Source: Streptomonospora alba
GTDB lineage: Bacteria > Actinomycetota > Actinomycetes > Streptosporangiales > Streptosporangiaceae
DNA: 64,000 bases
Assembly: GCF_000826685.1 (NCBI RefSeq)
Contig: NZ_JROO01000018.1
Coordinates: 62,001 to 126,000, forward strand
Direction: 5' to 3'
The notes under the pieces are model-generated. The model was not told the DNA's origin, searched no databases, and worked only from the letters and a program-made list of their open reading frames with translations. Below are positions 48,177-56,824 of this stretch, piece by piece. Both the position numbers and the translations under genes were made by a program. Position 1 is the first letter of the stretch; each line of letters starts with the position of its first letter.

Positions 48177-48974
48177 TCACACCTTGCGCCACTTGGGGAC
48201 CCAGGCGCCGTCTTCGATCTCGTAGTCGCTGAACAGCGCCGGGGCCTCCTCGCGCATGGTTTCGCCGATCTTGCCGAAGAGCAGGCGGATCTCCTCCTCG
48301 GCCCCGGGGGCCGTGCGGGCCTCCAGGGTGTGGCGCAGGGTGCGGACGTTGGCGGTCCACACCAGGCCCGTGGCCACGCCCTCGGGGGCGAAGCGGCGCA
48401 TGAAGGACGTGCGGTGCTTCTTCTCGGCGAACTTGACGCCTTCCTCGTCGAGGCCGAAGTGCTCGGCCATCCACAGCTGGAACCGCTCCATCTGGTCGAG
48501 CATCTCGGTGGCGCGCTTCATCAGCTCGGGGTCCTCGCGCGCCCACTCGGGGAACCAGAACGGCAGGTCGTCCAGCCGGACGAACCGCATCGACTCCTGG
48601 GAGATCGCGGTGCCGGGCCGGTGCCGCACCAGTTCATGGGTCATCACGCGGCTCACGTTGTGCAGCACGAAGCTGAAGCTGACGTGCTCAAGGACGGAGC
48701 CGTGCATGCTGGCCAGGAGGTTGCTCAGGTACTGGTCCTGGTCGGTGCGCACGCGGGTGACGTTGGGGTTGAGGCCGGGCTCCCAGGAGCGGTAGCACAG
48801 GCGGCCGGCGAACTCCGCGAGGTTCTGCGGGTCGTTGAGGGCGGAGTCGAGGTCGCCGCGGTCCAGCCGCTCCAGCCAGCTGTCCCCGCCGACGTCGGCG
48901 AGATAGCCGGCGATCTCGTCGTAGTCCAACTGCGGGCGGGCGATCAGATGGACCTCGGGCTCGACGCTCTTCAC
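48177..48974 (-). CDS. thyX: Flavin-dependent thymidylate synthase
   Basis: 265 aa. Uses FAD and folate to make dTMP from dUMP. HELVRHRPGTAISQESMRFV is the ThyX motif region, but the RHR to final SxR spacing is one residue longer than the usual RHRx7S. FAGRLCYRSWEPGLNPNVTR, SVLEHVSFSFVLHNVSRVM and TANVRTLRHTLEARTAPGAE are otherwise typical. GTG 48974 has GGGGAG about 9 nt upstream. The convergent neighbour and a 65-bp repeat lie downstream. Confidence 0.94.
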   Translation of the reverse strand: MKSVEPEVHLIARPQLDYDEIAGYLADVGGDSWLERLDRGDLDSALNDPQNLAEFAGRLCYRSWEPGLNPNVTRVRTDQDQYLSNLLASMHGSVLEHVSFSFVLHNVSRVMTHELVRHRPGTAISQESMRFVRLDDLPFWFPEWAREDPELMKRATEMLDQMERFQLWMAEHFGLDEEGVKFAEKKHRTSFMRRFAPEGVATGLVWTANVRTLRHTLEARTAPGAEEEIRLLFGKIGETMREEAPALFSDYEIEDGAWVPKWRKV

Positions 48975-49302
48975 CGTGCTCTACTCCCCCATCGGCGGGC
49001 CGGCGGCCCGACACTCTGCTGCACCTGCCGCCGCGCCGGAGGAGCACGGCGGCCGCTGCAGGGCGGCGCCGGCGGTCGTCCGGACGGCGGTGTCCGTCCG
49101 AACCTAGCAAAACGCAGGCCCCGTGCCGCACCGGGCGGCGACGGGACCTGCGAAGAAGAGGGTGAAGGGGTAGCGGGGGCATACCGGATTCAACCCGGCG
49201 GCGCCGCTGAGGAGCCGGTCGGAGGTAACCCCGGTGCCCCGGTCGGTGTTCGGTTCGGCGTTTGCGCTCACGCGTCGGCGGCATTTGCGGCCGCTGCGCC
49301 GG
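48975..49302. other. Intergenic region upstream of thyX
   Basis: 328 nt. Holds the terminator at 49107-49151 and a 7-bp hairpin (CGGACGG 49081-49087 with CCGTCCG 49094-49100) in the thyX leader. No coding sequence is evident. Confidence 0.45.
49107..49151 (-). terminator. Intrinsic terminator after the 46-aa membrane-protein gene
   Basis: An 11-bp stem with one mismatch (49114-49124 with 49141-49151), followed on the minus strand by GTTTTGCT. It ends transcripts from the small membrane gene before thyX. Confidence 0.55.
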
Positions 49303-49443
49303 CTAGCCCAAGTAGGAGATACCCGGAGCCACGACCAGGCCGACGACGATCAGCACGATGCCCCACAGCATCTGGCGGCGCACCAGCGCGAAGACGCCGG
49401 CGACGATGAGAACGATCCCTAGTATCAGCATGAGAATACCCAT
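49303..49443 (-). CDS. 46-aa membrane protein (GPGG-motif-like)
   Basis: Too short for ordinary gene finders. MGILMLILGIVLIVAGVFAL, then VRRQMLWGIVLIVVGLVVAP and GISYLG: two hydrophobic helices joined by a short basic turn. This resembles small actinobacterial membrane proteins whose second helix ends in a Gly/Pro-rich motif (GPGG in the named family, APGI here). The Shine-Dalgarno is weak (GGGGGC before ATG 49443). Function unknown. Confidence 0.65.
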   Translation of the reverse strand: MGILMLILGIVLIVAGVFALVRRQMLWGIVLIVVGLVVAPGISYLG

Positions 49444-49508
49444 GCCCCCGCTACTATCCCCGGCGGTGGTCGCATAACACCGCAGATCCGCGCGGCGCCG
49501 CGGGCGGC

Positions 49509-50315
49509 TTACTCTCCCAGGTGGGGCAGCAGCGCCTGGGGCCCGGCGAAGTCGCCGCCCTGGGGCCCGCCGTGCCAGAAGGGGTCGTCGTCGGGGAATT
49601 CGGCCGCGTAGGCCGAGGCGTCGTCGACGGGCCGGTAGCCCAGTTCGCTCTCGGCGACGCTGAGGTCCCAGAACCGGCGGGCGTTGCCAGAGACCGCGTA
49701 GGCGGCGACGAAGTTCACGTTGGGCGCGGTGAGCGCGGCGCGCACGAAGCCGACGCAGTCGCGCGGGCTCAGCCAGGTGGCCAGGTGGCGGGTCTCGGCG
49801 GGCCGCTGCTCGAAGGAGCCGACGCGCAGGGCGACCACCTGCAGGCCGAAGGTGTCGGCGTACAGCTGGCCCAGAGCCTCTTCGGCCACCTTGCTGACGC
49901 CGTAGAAGCCGTCGGGGCGCGGCGGCTCGTCGGGGAAGACGTGGTGGTGGATGGGGTAGTTGCCGGTGACGCGGTTGCTGGAGAACAGCACGACGCGGTC
50001 CACCCCGGCCTGGCGCGCCGCTTCCAGGACGTTGAGGCTGCCGCGCACGTTGGCGTCGAGCAGTTCGTCGAGGGGCGCCTCGTCGGCGAGCCCGGCGAGG
50101 TGGACGACCGCGTCGGCGCCGCTGAAGGCCTCCCGCAGCGCGGCGCGATCGGCGATGTCGGCGTTGACGGCGGTCTCGGCGTCGCCGTCGGGTTCGATGT
50201 CGGCCGTGTCGACCAGTACCAGGTGGTCGGCGTCCTCACGCAGCCCCTCGCGCACGGTGGGGCCGATCTTGCCCGCCGCTCCGGTGATCACGACCCTGCC
50301 AAGTTTCACGTCCAT
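49509..50315 (-). CDS. NAD-dependent epimerase/dehydratase, uronate dehydrogenase-like
   Basis: 268 aa short-chain Rossmann enzyme. VVITGAAGKIGPTVREGL is the NAD motif; VHLAGLADEAPLDELLDANV, RVVLFSSNRVTGNYP and FYGVSKVAEEALGQLYAD provide the catalytic Ser and YxxxK. The sequence resembles uronate dehydrogenases that oxidise glucuronate or galacturonate to lactones, but related reductases cannot be excluded. ATG 50315 is chosen because TAGGCT stands 7 nt upstream; the open frame extends a little further. Confidence 0.82.
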   Translation of the reverse strand: MDVKLGRVVITGAAGKIGPTVREGLREDADHLVLVDTADIEPDGDAETAVNADIADRAALREAFSGADAVVHLAGLADEAPLDELLDANVRGSLNVLEAARQAGVDRVVLFSSNRVTGNYPIHHHVFPDEPPRPDGFYGVSKVAEEALGQLYADTFGLQVVALRVGSFEQRPAETRHLATWLSPRDCVGFVRAALTAPNVNFVAAYAVSGNARRFWDLSVAESELGYRPVDDASAYAAEFPDDDPFWHGGPQGGDFAGPQALLPHLGE

Positions 50316-50322
50316 GCTGCCG

Positions 50323-50328
50323 AGCCTA
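50323..50328 (-). promoter_or_regulatory. Putative leaderless -10 element of the uronate dehydrogenase-like gene
   Basis: TAGGCT on the minus strand, 7 nt before ATG 50315; no Shine-Dalgarno present. Confidence 0.45.
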
Positions 50329-50503
50329 TGCGCGAGCAGCCGTGCCGGGCACACGCCCGCCGATGCGGCGAGCCGAGCACAGGAGCACCGGCCCGGGCCT
50401 CGGGTTCACCGGCCCGGGCCTCGGTGGGCGCCGGGTCCGCCCGGACCCGGCGCCCACGGCGGGCGCGGCACCGCCGACGTCGCCCGCCGCTCGTGCGCGC
50501 GGA

Positions 50504-52765
50504 TCACCGCGCCATGCGCAGGACCCGTTCGACGATGCGCTCGCCCACACCGGCGGTGAGGATCGACTCCGGGTGGAACTGCACCGCCCACTTGCGGGCG
50601 GCGGGATCCTCGACGGCCATGACCACGGGCGCGGCGCCCTCGTCCTGCACGGCGGCGGTGACGGTGAAGCCCTTGACCCGCTCGGGCGTGGTGTAGGTGG
50701 AGTGGTAGCGCGCGGCGGTGAACCCGCCGTCCTGGCCGATGTCCGCCAGCAGGTCGCCGCCGCTGATGCGCACCCGCCCGGGCTTGCCGTGTACGGGCTC
50801 GTCGAGGGTGAGCAGTTCGCCGCCGGCGTGCTCGACCATCGCCTGCAGCCCCAGGCAGACGCCGAAGACGGGCAGGCGCCGGGCGTCGAGTTCGTCCAGC
50901 AGCGCCGAGGCGCCGAAGTCGGCGGGCAGGCCGGGCCCGGGCGAGAGCACGACCAGGTCGGGGGCGAGGGTGTCCAGCAGCGCGGGGTCGAAGCCGTGGC
51001 GGAGCGTGGTGACGTCGGCTCCGTGGCGGCGCACGTAGTCGGCGAGGGTGTGGACGAAGGAGTCCTCGTAGTCGACCAGCAGCACCCGCATCCCGGCGCC
51101 GGCGGGCTCGGTGGCCGGTCGCGGCCGCGCAGCCGGTTCGGCGGGCCGGGCGTCGGCGGCCTCGTCGAGGGCGAGGGTCTCCAGCAGGGCGCGGGCCTTG
51201 AGGAAGGTCTCGCGCTCCTCGGCGTCGGGGTCGGAGTCGTGCAGCAGGGTGGCGCCCACCCGCACGGTGGCGACGCCGTCGCGGATGTGGGCGGTGCGCA
51301 GCGTCAAGCCGGTGTTCATGGACCCGTCGAAGCCGATGGCGCCGACGGCTCCGCCGTACCAGCGGCGCGGCGTGGACTCGTGCTGCTCGATGAAGCGCAT
51401 GGCCCAGGTCTTGGGCGCGCCGGTGACGGTGACCGCCCACATGTGGGTGAGGAAGGCGTCCAAGGCGTCGAACTCGGGACGCAGCCGTCCTTCGATGTGG
51501 TCCACGGTGTGGATCAGCCTGCTGTACATCTCGATCTGGCGGCGGCCGATGACGCGGACGCTGCCGGGTTCGCACACCCGCGACTTGTCGTTGCGGTCCA
51601 CGTCGGTGCACATGGTCAGCTCCGACTCCTCCTTGGCGGAGGTGAGCAGGGAGCGGATGTTCTCGGCGTCGCCGAGGGCGTCGTCGCCGCGGCGGATGGT
51701 GCCGGAGATGGGGCAGGTCTCGATCCGCTGGCCCTCTCCCGGGCTGCCGCTGACGCGAACGAACATCTCCGGGGAGGCGCCGACGAGGTACTCGCCGTCG
51801 CCGAGGTTGAAGAAGAACTCGTAGGGCGCGGGGTTGCGGGTGCGCAGGTGCTCGTAGAAGCGGGCCGGGGAGTCGCAGGCGCCGTAGGTGCGGTGGCCGG
51901 GCACGACCTCGAACAGGTCGCCGCGCACGAAGCGCTTCTTGGCCTCGGCGACGATGCGGGCGTAGCTGCCGGGCTCGGGCGGCGGCGGGACCTCGGCGGT
52001 GCGCACGGCCGGGGTGGGCTCGGTGGTGCGCTGAAGGCCGCGGGTCGTGCGGGCGGCCGTGCCTCCGGCGGCGCCGTGGTCGCCGGGGACCTCGGGCGCG
52101 GTGAACTCATAGGTGTAGCGCAGGCAGGTCTCGCGCTTGCGGTCGTGGACGATGACGGCGTCGGGCAGGTGCAGTACCAGGTCGCGGTCCTCGGGGTTGC
52201 GCTCCAGGACGGGTTCGACGGGCTCGAACTGGAAGGCGAGGTCGTAGCCGAAGGCGCCGTAGAGCCCCAGGTGCCGGTCGTCGGGGGCGGAGAACAGCGC
52301 CACCGCCGACCGCAGGACCGAGAAGACGCTGGGGCGGCGGCTGCGCTGCTCCTCGGTGAAGAACTCCCCGGGCGCGGGTTCGGCAACGGCGACCTCCACG
52401 GACTCCCCGGCGCGGTGGTCGGCGTCGCCGTGTTCGGCGAAGGCTCCGGCCAGCAGCGGCAGCAGCACCCGGCCGCGGTCGTTGAGCGCGGTGGCGGTCA
52501 CCCGGCGGCCGCGCGCGGCGATCTCCAGGCAGGGGTCGACGTAGCCCATGTGCCAGCGGCTGTAGCGGCCGGGGTACTCCATGCCCGACGACAGCACGCC
52601 GCCGCGGCGGTGCTCGACGGAGGCCACCAGGGCGGTGAGGGTTTCCGGGTCGCAGGGCGCGGCGGTGCGTTCGACGGTGACGCCGCCGCCGGTGCGGTAG
52701 GTGAAGCTGCGGGAGTCCGAGGGCTCGCTGCCCGGGGATTCGGGTGTGCCTGTCGGTGTGGTCAC
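50504..52765 (-). CDS. trpEG: Fused anthranilate synthase (TrpE-TrpG)
   Basis: 753 aa. The TrpE part (to about 540) has the chorismate-binding signature IETCPISGTIRRGDDA, SELTMCTDVDRNDKSRVCEP and AVTVTGAPKTWAMRFIEQHE. The C-terminal class I glutamine amidotransferase has LLVDYEDSFVHTLADYV, SPGPGLP, catalytic Cys in GVCLGLQAMVEHAGG and QFHPES. Glutamine-derived ammonia goes to chorismate to form anthranilate. The Trp-codon attenuator upstream points to tryptophan synthesis rather than phenazine or other secondary pathways. GTG 52765 or nearby is the start. Confidence 0.96.
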   Translation of the reverse strand: MTTPTGTPESPGSEPSDSRSFTYRTGGGVTVERTAAPCDPETLTALVASVEHRRGGVLSSGMEYPGRYSRWHMGYVDPCLEIAARGRRVTATALNDRGRVLLPLLAGAFAEHGDADHRAGESVEVAVAEPAPGEFFTEEQRSRRPSVFSVLRSAVALFSAPDDRHLGLYGAFGYDLAFQFEPVEPVLERNPEDRDLVLHLPDAVIVHDRKRETCLRYTYEFTAPEVPGDHGAAGGTAARTTRGLQRTTEPTPAVRTAEVPPPPEPGSYARIVAEAKKRFVRGDLFEVVPGHRTYGACDSPARFYEHLRTRNPAPYEFFFNLGDGEYLVGASPEMFVRVSGSPGEGQRIETCPISGTIRRGDDALGDAENIRSLLTSAKEESELTMCTDVDRNDKSRVCEPGSVRVIGRRQIEMYSRLIHTVDHIEGRLRPEFDALDAFLTHMWAVTVTGAPKTWAMRFIEQHESTPRRWYGGAVGAIGFDGSMNTGLTLRTAHIRDGVATVRVGATLLHDSDPDAEERETFLKARALLETLALDEAADARPAEPAARPRPATEPAGAGMRVLLVDYEDSFVHTLADYVRRHGADVTTLRHGFDPALLDTLAPDLVVLSPGPGLPADFGASALLDELDARRLPVFGVCLGLQAMVEHAGGELLTLDEPVHGKPGRVRISGGDLLADIGQDGGFTAARYHSTYTTPERVKGFTVTAAVQDEGAAPVVMAVEDPAARKWAVQFHPESILTAGVGERIVERVLRMAR

Positions 52766-52835
52766 GGCCGGTCCTTTGCGCTGGGCTGGGCGGTTGCACG
52801 GGGATCCGCGCCGAACCGGGGCCGGAAACGGCGAA

Positions 52836-52861
52836 AGCGGCCGCCGGTACGGGCGGCCGCT
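52836..52861 (-). terminator. trp attenuator terminator (3:4 helix)
   Basis: AGCGGCCGCC and GGCGGCCGCT (52852-52861 with 52836-52845) form a 10-bp stem with a 6-nt loop, followed by TTCGCCGTTTCC. It lies between the leader peptide and trpEG and can be disrupted by the 2:3 antiterminator described for 52899-52943. Confidence 0.85.
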
Positions 52862-52898
52862 GGGCTGAGCTGGGGAATCGCGTACCTGCAGGCGCCGC

Positions 52899-52943
52899 CT
52901 AGGAGCGGCGCCACCACAGTTGCCGAGCGGACGCGATTCGCAT
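52899..52943 (-). CDS. trpL: trp leader peptide with tandem Trp codons
   Basis: 14 aa, MRIASARQLWWRRS, with two consecutive TGG codons at 52911-52916. TATGCT lies 7 nt before ATG 52943, so the mRNA is probably leaderless. The Trp codons lie in strand 1: GGCGCCGC can pair with GCGGCGCC (strand 2, 52891-52898), and strand 2 can alternatively pair with strand 3 (GCCGCC of the terminator stem). This is the standard ribosome-stalling attenuation arrangement upstream of trpEG. Confidence 0.9.
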   Translation of the reverse strand: MRIASARQLWWRRS

Positions 52944-53109
52944 GGTGCCGAGCATAACGCATGGCGTCCGCGGCGCGGGAGGGGAACAGGCGGGGCGGCC
53001 GGAGTCGTCGGCGCGCGGAAACCGGCGCGTGTGAACGCCGCCGTGGTACGCTGGAGAGCTATCCAGGTCTGCCAAAGCGCACATATCGCTACTCAAGGAT
53101 ACCACCAGC

Positions 53110-55593
53110 ATGGACGAAGTTCAACACAGCGGTCGGGGCGGCGAGCGGGAGGACGGACGCGCGGCGGCCATCCGCGCCGAGCAGGGCTACGTCGACCGGC
53201 TCTACGCGCGCCTCGACGTGCTGCGCGGACGCACCTCCGAGACGCTGTCGGCGGCGTTGGGGCGCGGCGGGGGAGGAGGCTACGCCGCCCGGACGGAGCG
53301 GGAGGCCCAGGCTGAGGAGACCGCCCGGCACATGACCCGGCTCAACGCGGTGGAGAACGGCCTGTGCTTCGGCCGCATCGACCTCGACGGCGACGGCTCG
53401 GCGTCCGAGACCCTCTACATCGGCCGCATCGGCCTGCGCGACGAAGACCACGAGCCGATCCTGATCGACTGGCGCGCGCCGGCCGCGCGCCCCTTCTACA
53501 CGGCCTCCCCCACCTTCCCCGACGGCCTGGTGCGCCGCCGCCACCTGCACCTGCGCGACCGCACCGTCGTCGACATCGACGACGAGGTGTTCGACCTCGA
53601 CGGACTCACCGAGGACGACCGCCGCGGCCTGGTCGGCGAGGCGGCGCTGCTGGCCGCGCTGAACCAGGGCCGCACCGGGCGGATGGGCGACATCGTCGCC
53701 ACCATCCAGGCGGAGCAGGACCGCGTAATCCGCGCCGGCCTTCCCGGCGCTCTGGTGGTCCAGGGCGGCCCGGGCACCGGCAAGACCGTCGCGGCGCTGC
53801 ACCGCGCCGCCTACCTGCTCTACACCCACAGGCGGACCCTGGAGCGCCGCGGCGTGCTCGTGGTGGGCCCCAACCCGACGTTCCTGCGCTACATCGGGCG
53901 GGTGCTGCCCTCCCTCGGCGAGACCGACGTCGTCGTCCAGACCGTCGGGCAGCTCTACCCGGGGGTCGCGACCGCCGACGAGGACGCCCCCGCAACGACG
54001 GCGGTCAAGGGATCGCTGCGCATGGCCGCAGTCCTGGAGGCGGCGGTGGCCGACCGCCAGCGCGTACCCGAGGAGGACCTGGTGGTCGAGGTCGAGGGGA
54101 GCGAACTGCGCGTGTCCCACGACATGTGCCGGCACCTGCGCGACCGCGCCCGCGAACTCGGCTTGGCGCACAACCAGGCCCGCAAGCTGTTCGTCAACGA
54201 GATGCTGTGGGAGCTGGCCCGCGCGCAGGACGAATGGCTGGAGAAGTCGCTTCGCGACGCCGAGGCCCTGCTGGAGGAGGCCGGCCAGGCGGACCAGGCC
54301 GGGCTCTCCGAACTGGAGGACCCCGACACGCGGCTGCGTAGCGAGGAGGACACCGAGTATGCGCGCGAGCAGCTGTGGGCCGACCCCGCTGTGCGCGCGG
54401 CCGTGGACGGGCTGTGGCCCCCGCTCACGCCGCGACAGGTCGTCGGCGATCTGCTGAGCGATCCGGACCGGCTCGCCTCGGCGGCCGCGGGCGCCGAGCA
54501 GCTGTCGGCGGGCCAGGGGCTGACCGAAGACGAACGGCGGCTGCTGCTGCGCCCGGCCGACGCGCCCTGGACGATGGGAGACGTCCCCCTGCTGGACGAG
54601 GCCGCCGAACTGCTCGGAGCCGACAGCGAGGAGCGGGCGCGCGAGCGCGAGGCCCGGCAGCAGCGGCAGGAGGCCGAGCGCAAGGCCCAGGACGTGCTCG
54701 AATACATCGGGACCTACGAAACCGGGATGATGGTCGACTCGGCCGCCGAGCTCACCGACCGGCAGGAGGAGACCTCGGCGCTGACCACGGCCGATCGCGC
54801 CGCCGCCGACCGCACCTGGGCCTACGGCCACGTCATCGTGGACGAGGCCCAAGAGCTCTCGGAGATGGCCTGGCGCACCGTCATGCGGCGGGTGCCGGCG
54901 AAGTCGCTGACGGTGGTGGGCGACCTCGCCCAGACCGGCAGCGCGGCGGGAGCACGCTCCTGGGAGGAGGCGCTGGGGCGCTACGTCGGCGGTCGGCTGC
55001 ACGAGGAGCGCCTGCTGGTGAACTACCGGACCCCGGCCGAGATCATGGCCGTGGCGGCCGACGTGCTCGCCCGGATCGCCCCCGAGCTGGAGGTCCCCGA
55101 ATCGGTACGCGAGGGCGGCGACGCCCCGCGGGCGGTGCGGGTCGGCGGTGGCGGCGCGGTCGGCGAAGCCGCCCCGGAGCCGGAGAAGGCGGGCGGCGGT
55201 CTGGCGGAGCGCCTGCCGGAGCTGGTGTCCGCCGATCTGGCGGCGATCGGCGAGGGCCGCCTGGCCGTCATCACCCCCGCGACCCGCCACGCCGAGGTGG
55301 CCGCCACCCTCCCGGACGCCGCCGCGGGGGCGGACCCGTCGGCGCTGGACTCCCCCGTCGCCGTGCTCACCCCCACCCAGAGCAAGGGCCTGGAGTTCGA
55401 CGCGGTCGTCATCGTCGACCCCGCCTGCATCCTCGCCGCCTCGGCCTCGGGAGGCCGCGACCTCTACGTAGCGATCACCCGCGCCACCCGCCGCCTGACA
55501 GTGGTCCACGAGGGCCCGCTGCCGGACATGCTCGCGCGCCTGCGCGCAGAGGACGCAAGACCGGAAGCCGAAAAGGAGCGCGAACACGCGTAG
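53110..55593 (+). CDS. helD: HelD-like RNA polymerase-associated helicase
   Basis: 827 aa UvrD/Rep-like SF1 protein. Walker A GGPGTGKTVAALHRAAYLLY, VIVDEAQELS, VVGDLAQTG, LLVNYRTPAEIM, PTQSKGLEFDAVVIV and LYVAITRATRRLT are present. The N-terminal coiled coil (about 15-75, ERLYARLDVL-like RLYARLDVLRGRTSET) is the arm that enters the RNA polymerase secondary channel in HelD proteins. HelD removes stalled polymerase from DNA and can give rifampicin tolerance. No rifamycin-associated palindrome is seen upstream, so induction by rifamycin is not indicated. The start is ATG 53110 with AAGGA about 11 nt upstream. Confidence 0.9.
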   Translation: MDEVQHSGRGGEREDGRAAAIRAEQGYVDRLYARLDVLRGRTSETLSAALGRGGGGGYAARTEREAQAEETARHMTRLNAVENGLCFGRIDLDGDGSASETLYIGRIGLRDEDHEPILIDWRAPAARPFYTASPTFPDGLVRRRHLHLRDRTVVDIDDEVFDLDGLTEDDRRGLVGEAALLAALNQGRTGRMGDIVATIQAEQDRVIRAGLPGALVVQGGPGTGKTVAALHRAAYLLYTHRRTLERRGVLVVGPNPTFLRYIGRVLPSLGETDVVVQTVGQLYPGVATADEDAPATTAVKGSLRMAAVLEAAVADRQRVPEEDLVVEVEGSELRVSHDMCRHLRDRARELGLAHNQARKLFVNEMLWELARAQDEWLEKSLRDAEALLEEAGQADQAGLSELEDPDTRLRSEEDTEYAREQLWADPAVRAAVDGLWPPLTPRQVVGDLLSDPDRLASAAAGAEQLSAGQGLTEDERRLLLRPADAPWTMGDVPLLDEAAELLGADSEERAREREARQQRQEAERKAQDVLEYIGTYETGMMVDSAAELTDRQEETSALTTADRAAADRTWAYGHVIVDEAQELSEMAWRTVMRRVPAKSLTVVGDLAQTGSAAGARSWEEALGRYVGGRLHEERLLVNYRTPAEIMAVAADVLARIAPELEVPESVREGGDAPRAVRVGGGGAVGEAAPEPEKAGGGLAERLPELVSADLAAIGEGRLAVITPATRHAEVAATLPDAAAGADPSALDSPVAVLTPTQSKGLEFDAVVIVDPACILAASASGGRDLYVAITRATRRLTVVHEGPLPDMLARLRAEDARPEAEKEREHA

Positions 55594-55927
55594 GGCCGGA
55601 GGCCCGGGGCGGCGGGGGTCGGGGGCGGGTGCCGCGGACGGTTCGGGCGCATCGGAGGGCCGGGCTCGACGGATACCCGCCCTGCCGACGAGGGCCGGGC
55701 ACCCGACCCTCGACTTCCGCCGCCCTCGTCTGGTCCAACCCCGCGCCGACAGGGCCGACCTTCGCGAAGCCCGGCCCCCGCCGCCGTCCCGCTGCGGTGA
55801 GCGCGGTGCCGGGCTGCGCGAGCCGCAGCCGGTCGGCCGTGTTGGCTGCGAAGGCCGATCAGGCGGTGGAATCGGGACGGCCGCGAAGCGCGTTGCGGAA
55901 CCCTTCGGCGGCCGATAGACCCGGAGC
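55594..55927. other. Intergenic region between helD and the HSL-type hydrolase
   Basis: 334 nt of GC-rich sequence. I see no gene; only short weak hairpins near 55595 and 55695. Confidence 0.4.
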
Positions 55928-56824
55928 ATGGACGTCAACCACATCACCGCAGAACCGGACCCCGACACGGCCGTCGCCGCGTACACGTCGCAGTTGGCGA
56001 GGCTGGATGCTCCTCCCGCACTGCCCGGCGACGCCGAATTGGGGCCGGCGCTGCCCGAGGCGGCCGACCTGCCCGCTGTCCGGGTCTCAGCAGCCGGGGC
56101 GGCACCCGCTGCGGAAGGGGTGGTGATCTATGTCCACGGCGGCGGGTTCGAGCATCGCACGCCGAAGGTGATCAACCTCGTCGCCCACCGCTTCAGCCGG
56201 GCCGTCGGACGTCCGGTGCTGTCCGTGCACTACCGGCTGGCGCCCGACCATCCGTACCCGGCGCCGCTGGAGGACGTGCTGACCGTCTACCGCACCGCAC
56301 TCGACCAGGGCGTGCCCGCCGAGCGAATCGTCCTGCTCGGAGAGTCGTCCGGCGCCGCGCTCGTACTGTCGGCCCTGCTCGCGATCCGGGACTCGGACAC
56401 GCCCCTGCCCGCGGGCGCGGTGACGTTCTCCGCGATGACCGACATGACCGTCTCCAGCCCTTCCGTCGACGCGGACCCGCCCCACGACGCCGTCGAGCGC
56501 GCCATGCTCACCGACCTCATCGGCCGGTACCTGGGCGGCGCGCGGGCGGACGAGGCGCCGCAGTCGCCCCTCCACGGGTCGCTCGAAGGCCTGCCGCCCC
56601 TGCTCATGGCGGTGGGAGGTGCCGAGGCGCTGCGCGACGACACCCTCCGCTTCGCCGAGTCGGCCGACGCTGCGGGAAGCACCGTGGAGGTGGACGTCTA
56701 CGACGCGATGCCGCACGTCTTCCACCTCCTGACCATCGACGAAGACGATCCGACGGGCGGGAAGGTGCTGGAGCGCACCGGGGCCTGGATCGCCTCCCGG
56801 ATCCGCGGTGCTGGAAGCGCCTGA
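55928..56824 (+). CDS. HSL-family alpha/beta hydrolase
   Basis: 298 aa. HGGGFEH (oxyanion HGGG near residue 70), LSVHYRLAPDHPYPAPLED, GESSGAALVLSALL (nucleophile elbow), MAVGGAEALRDDTLRFAES and MPHVFHLL with the catalytic His. This is the hormone-sensitive-lipase-like group of small esterases. The substrate is not known. It stands between helD and the MFS gene on the same strand. Confidence 0.88.
   Translation: MDVNHITAEPDPDTAVAAYTSQLARLDAPPALPGDAELGPALPEAADLPAVRVSAAGAAPAAEGVVIYVHGGGFEHRTPKVINLVAHRFSRAVGRPVLSVHYRLAPDHPYPAPLEDVLTVYRTALDQGVPAERIVLLGESSGAALVLSALLAIRDSDTPLPAGAVTFSAMTDMTVSSPSVDADPPHDAVERAMLTDLIGRYLGGARADEAPQSPLHGSLEGLPPLLMAVGGAEALRDDTLRFAESADAAGSTVEVDVYDAMPHVFHLLTIDEDDPTGGKVLERTGAWIASRIRGAGSA

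Noticed and set aside
53000-53109. Rifamycin-associated element upstream of helD
   Set aside because: No matching palindrome found by eye; the -10-like TACGCT near 53047 has no clear -35.
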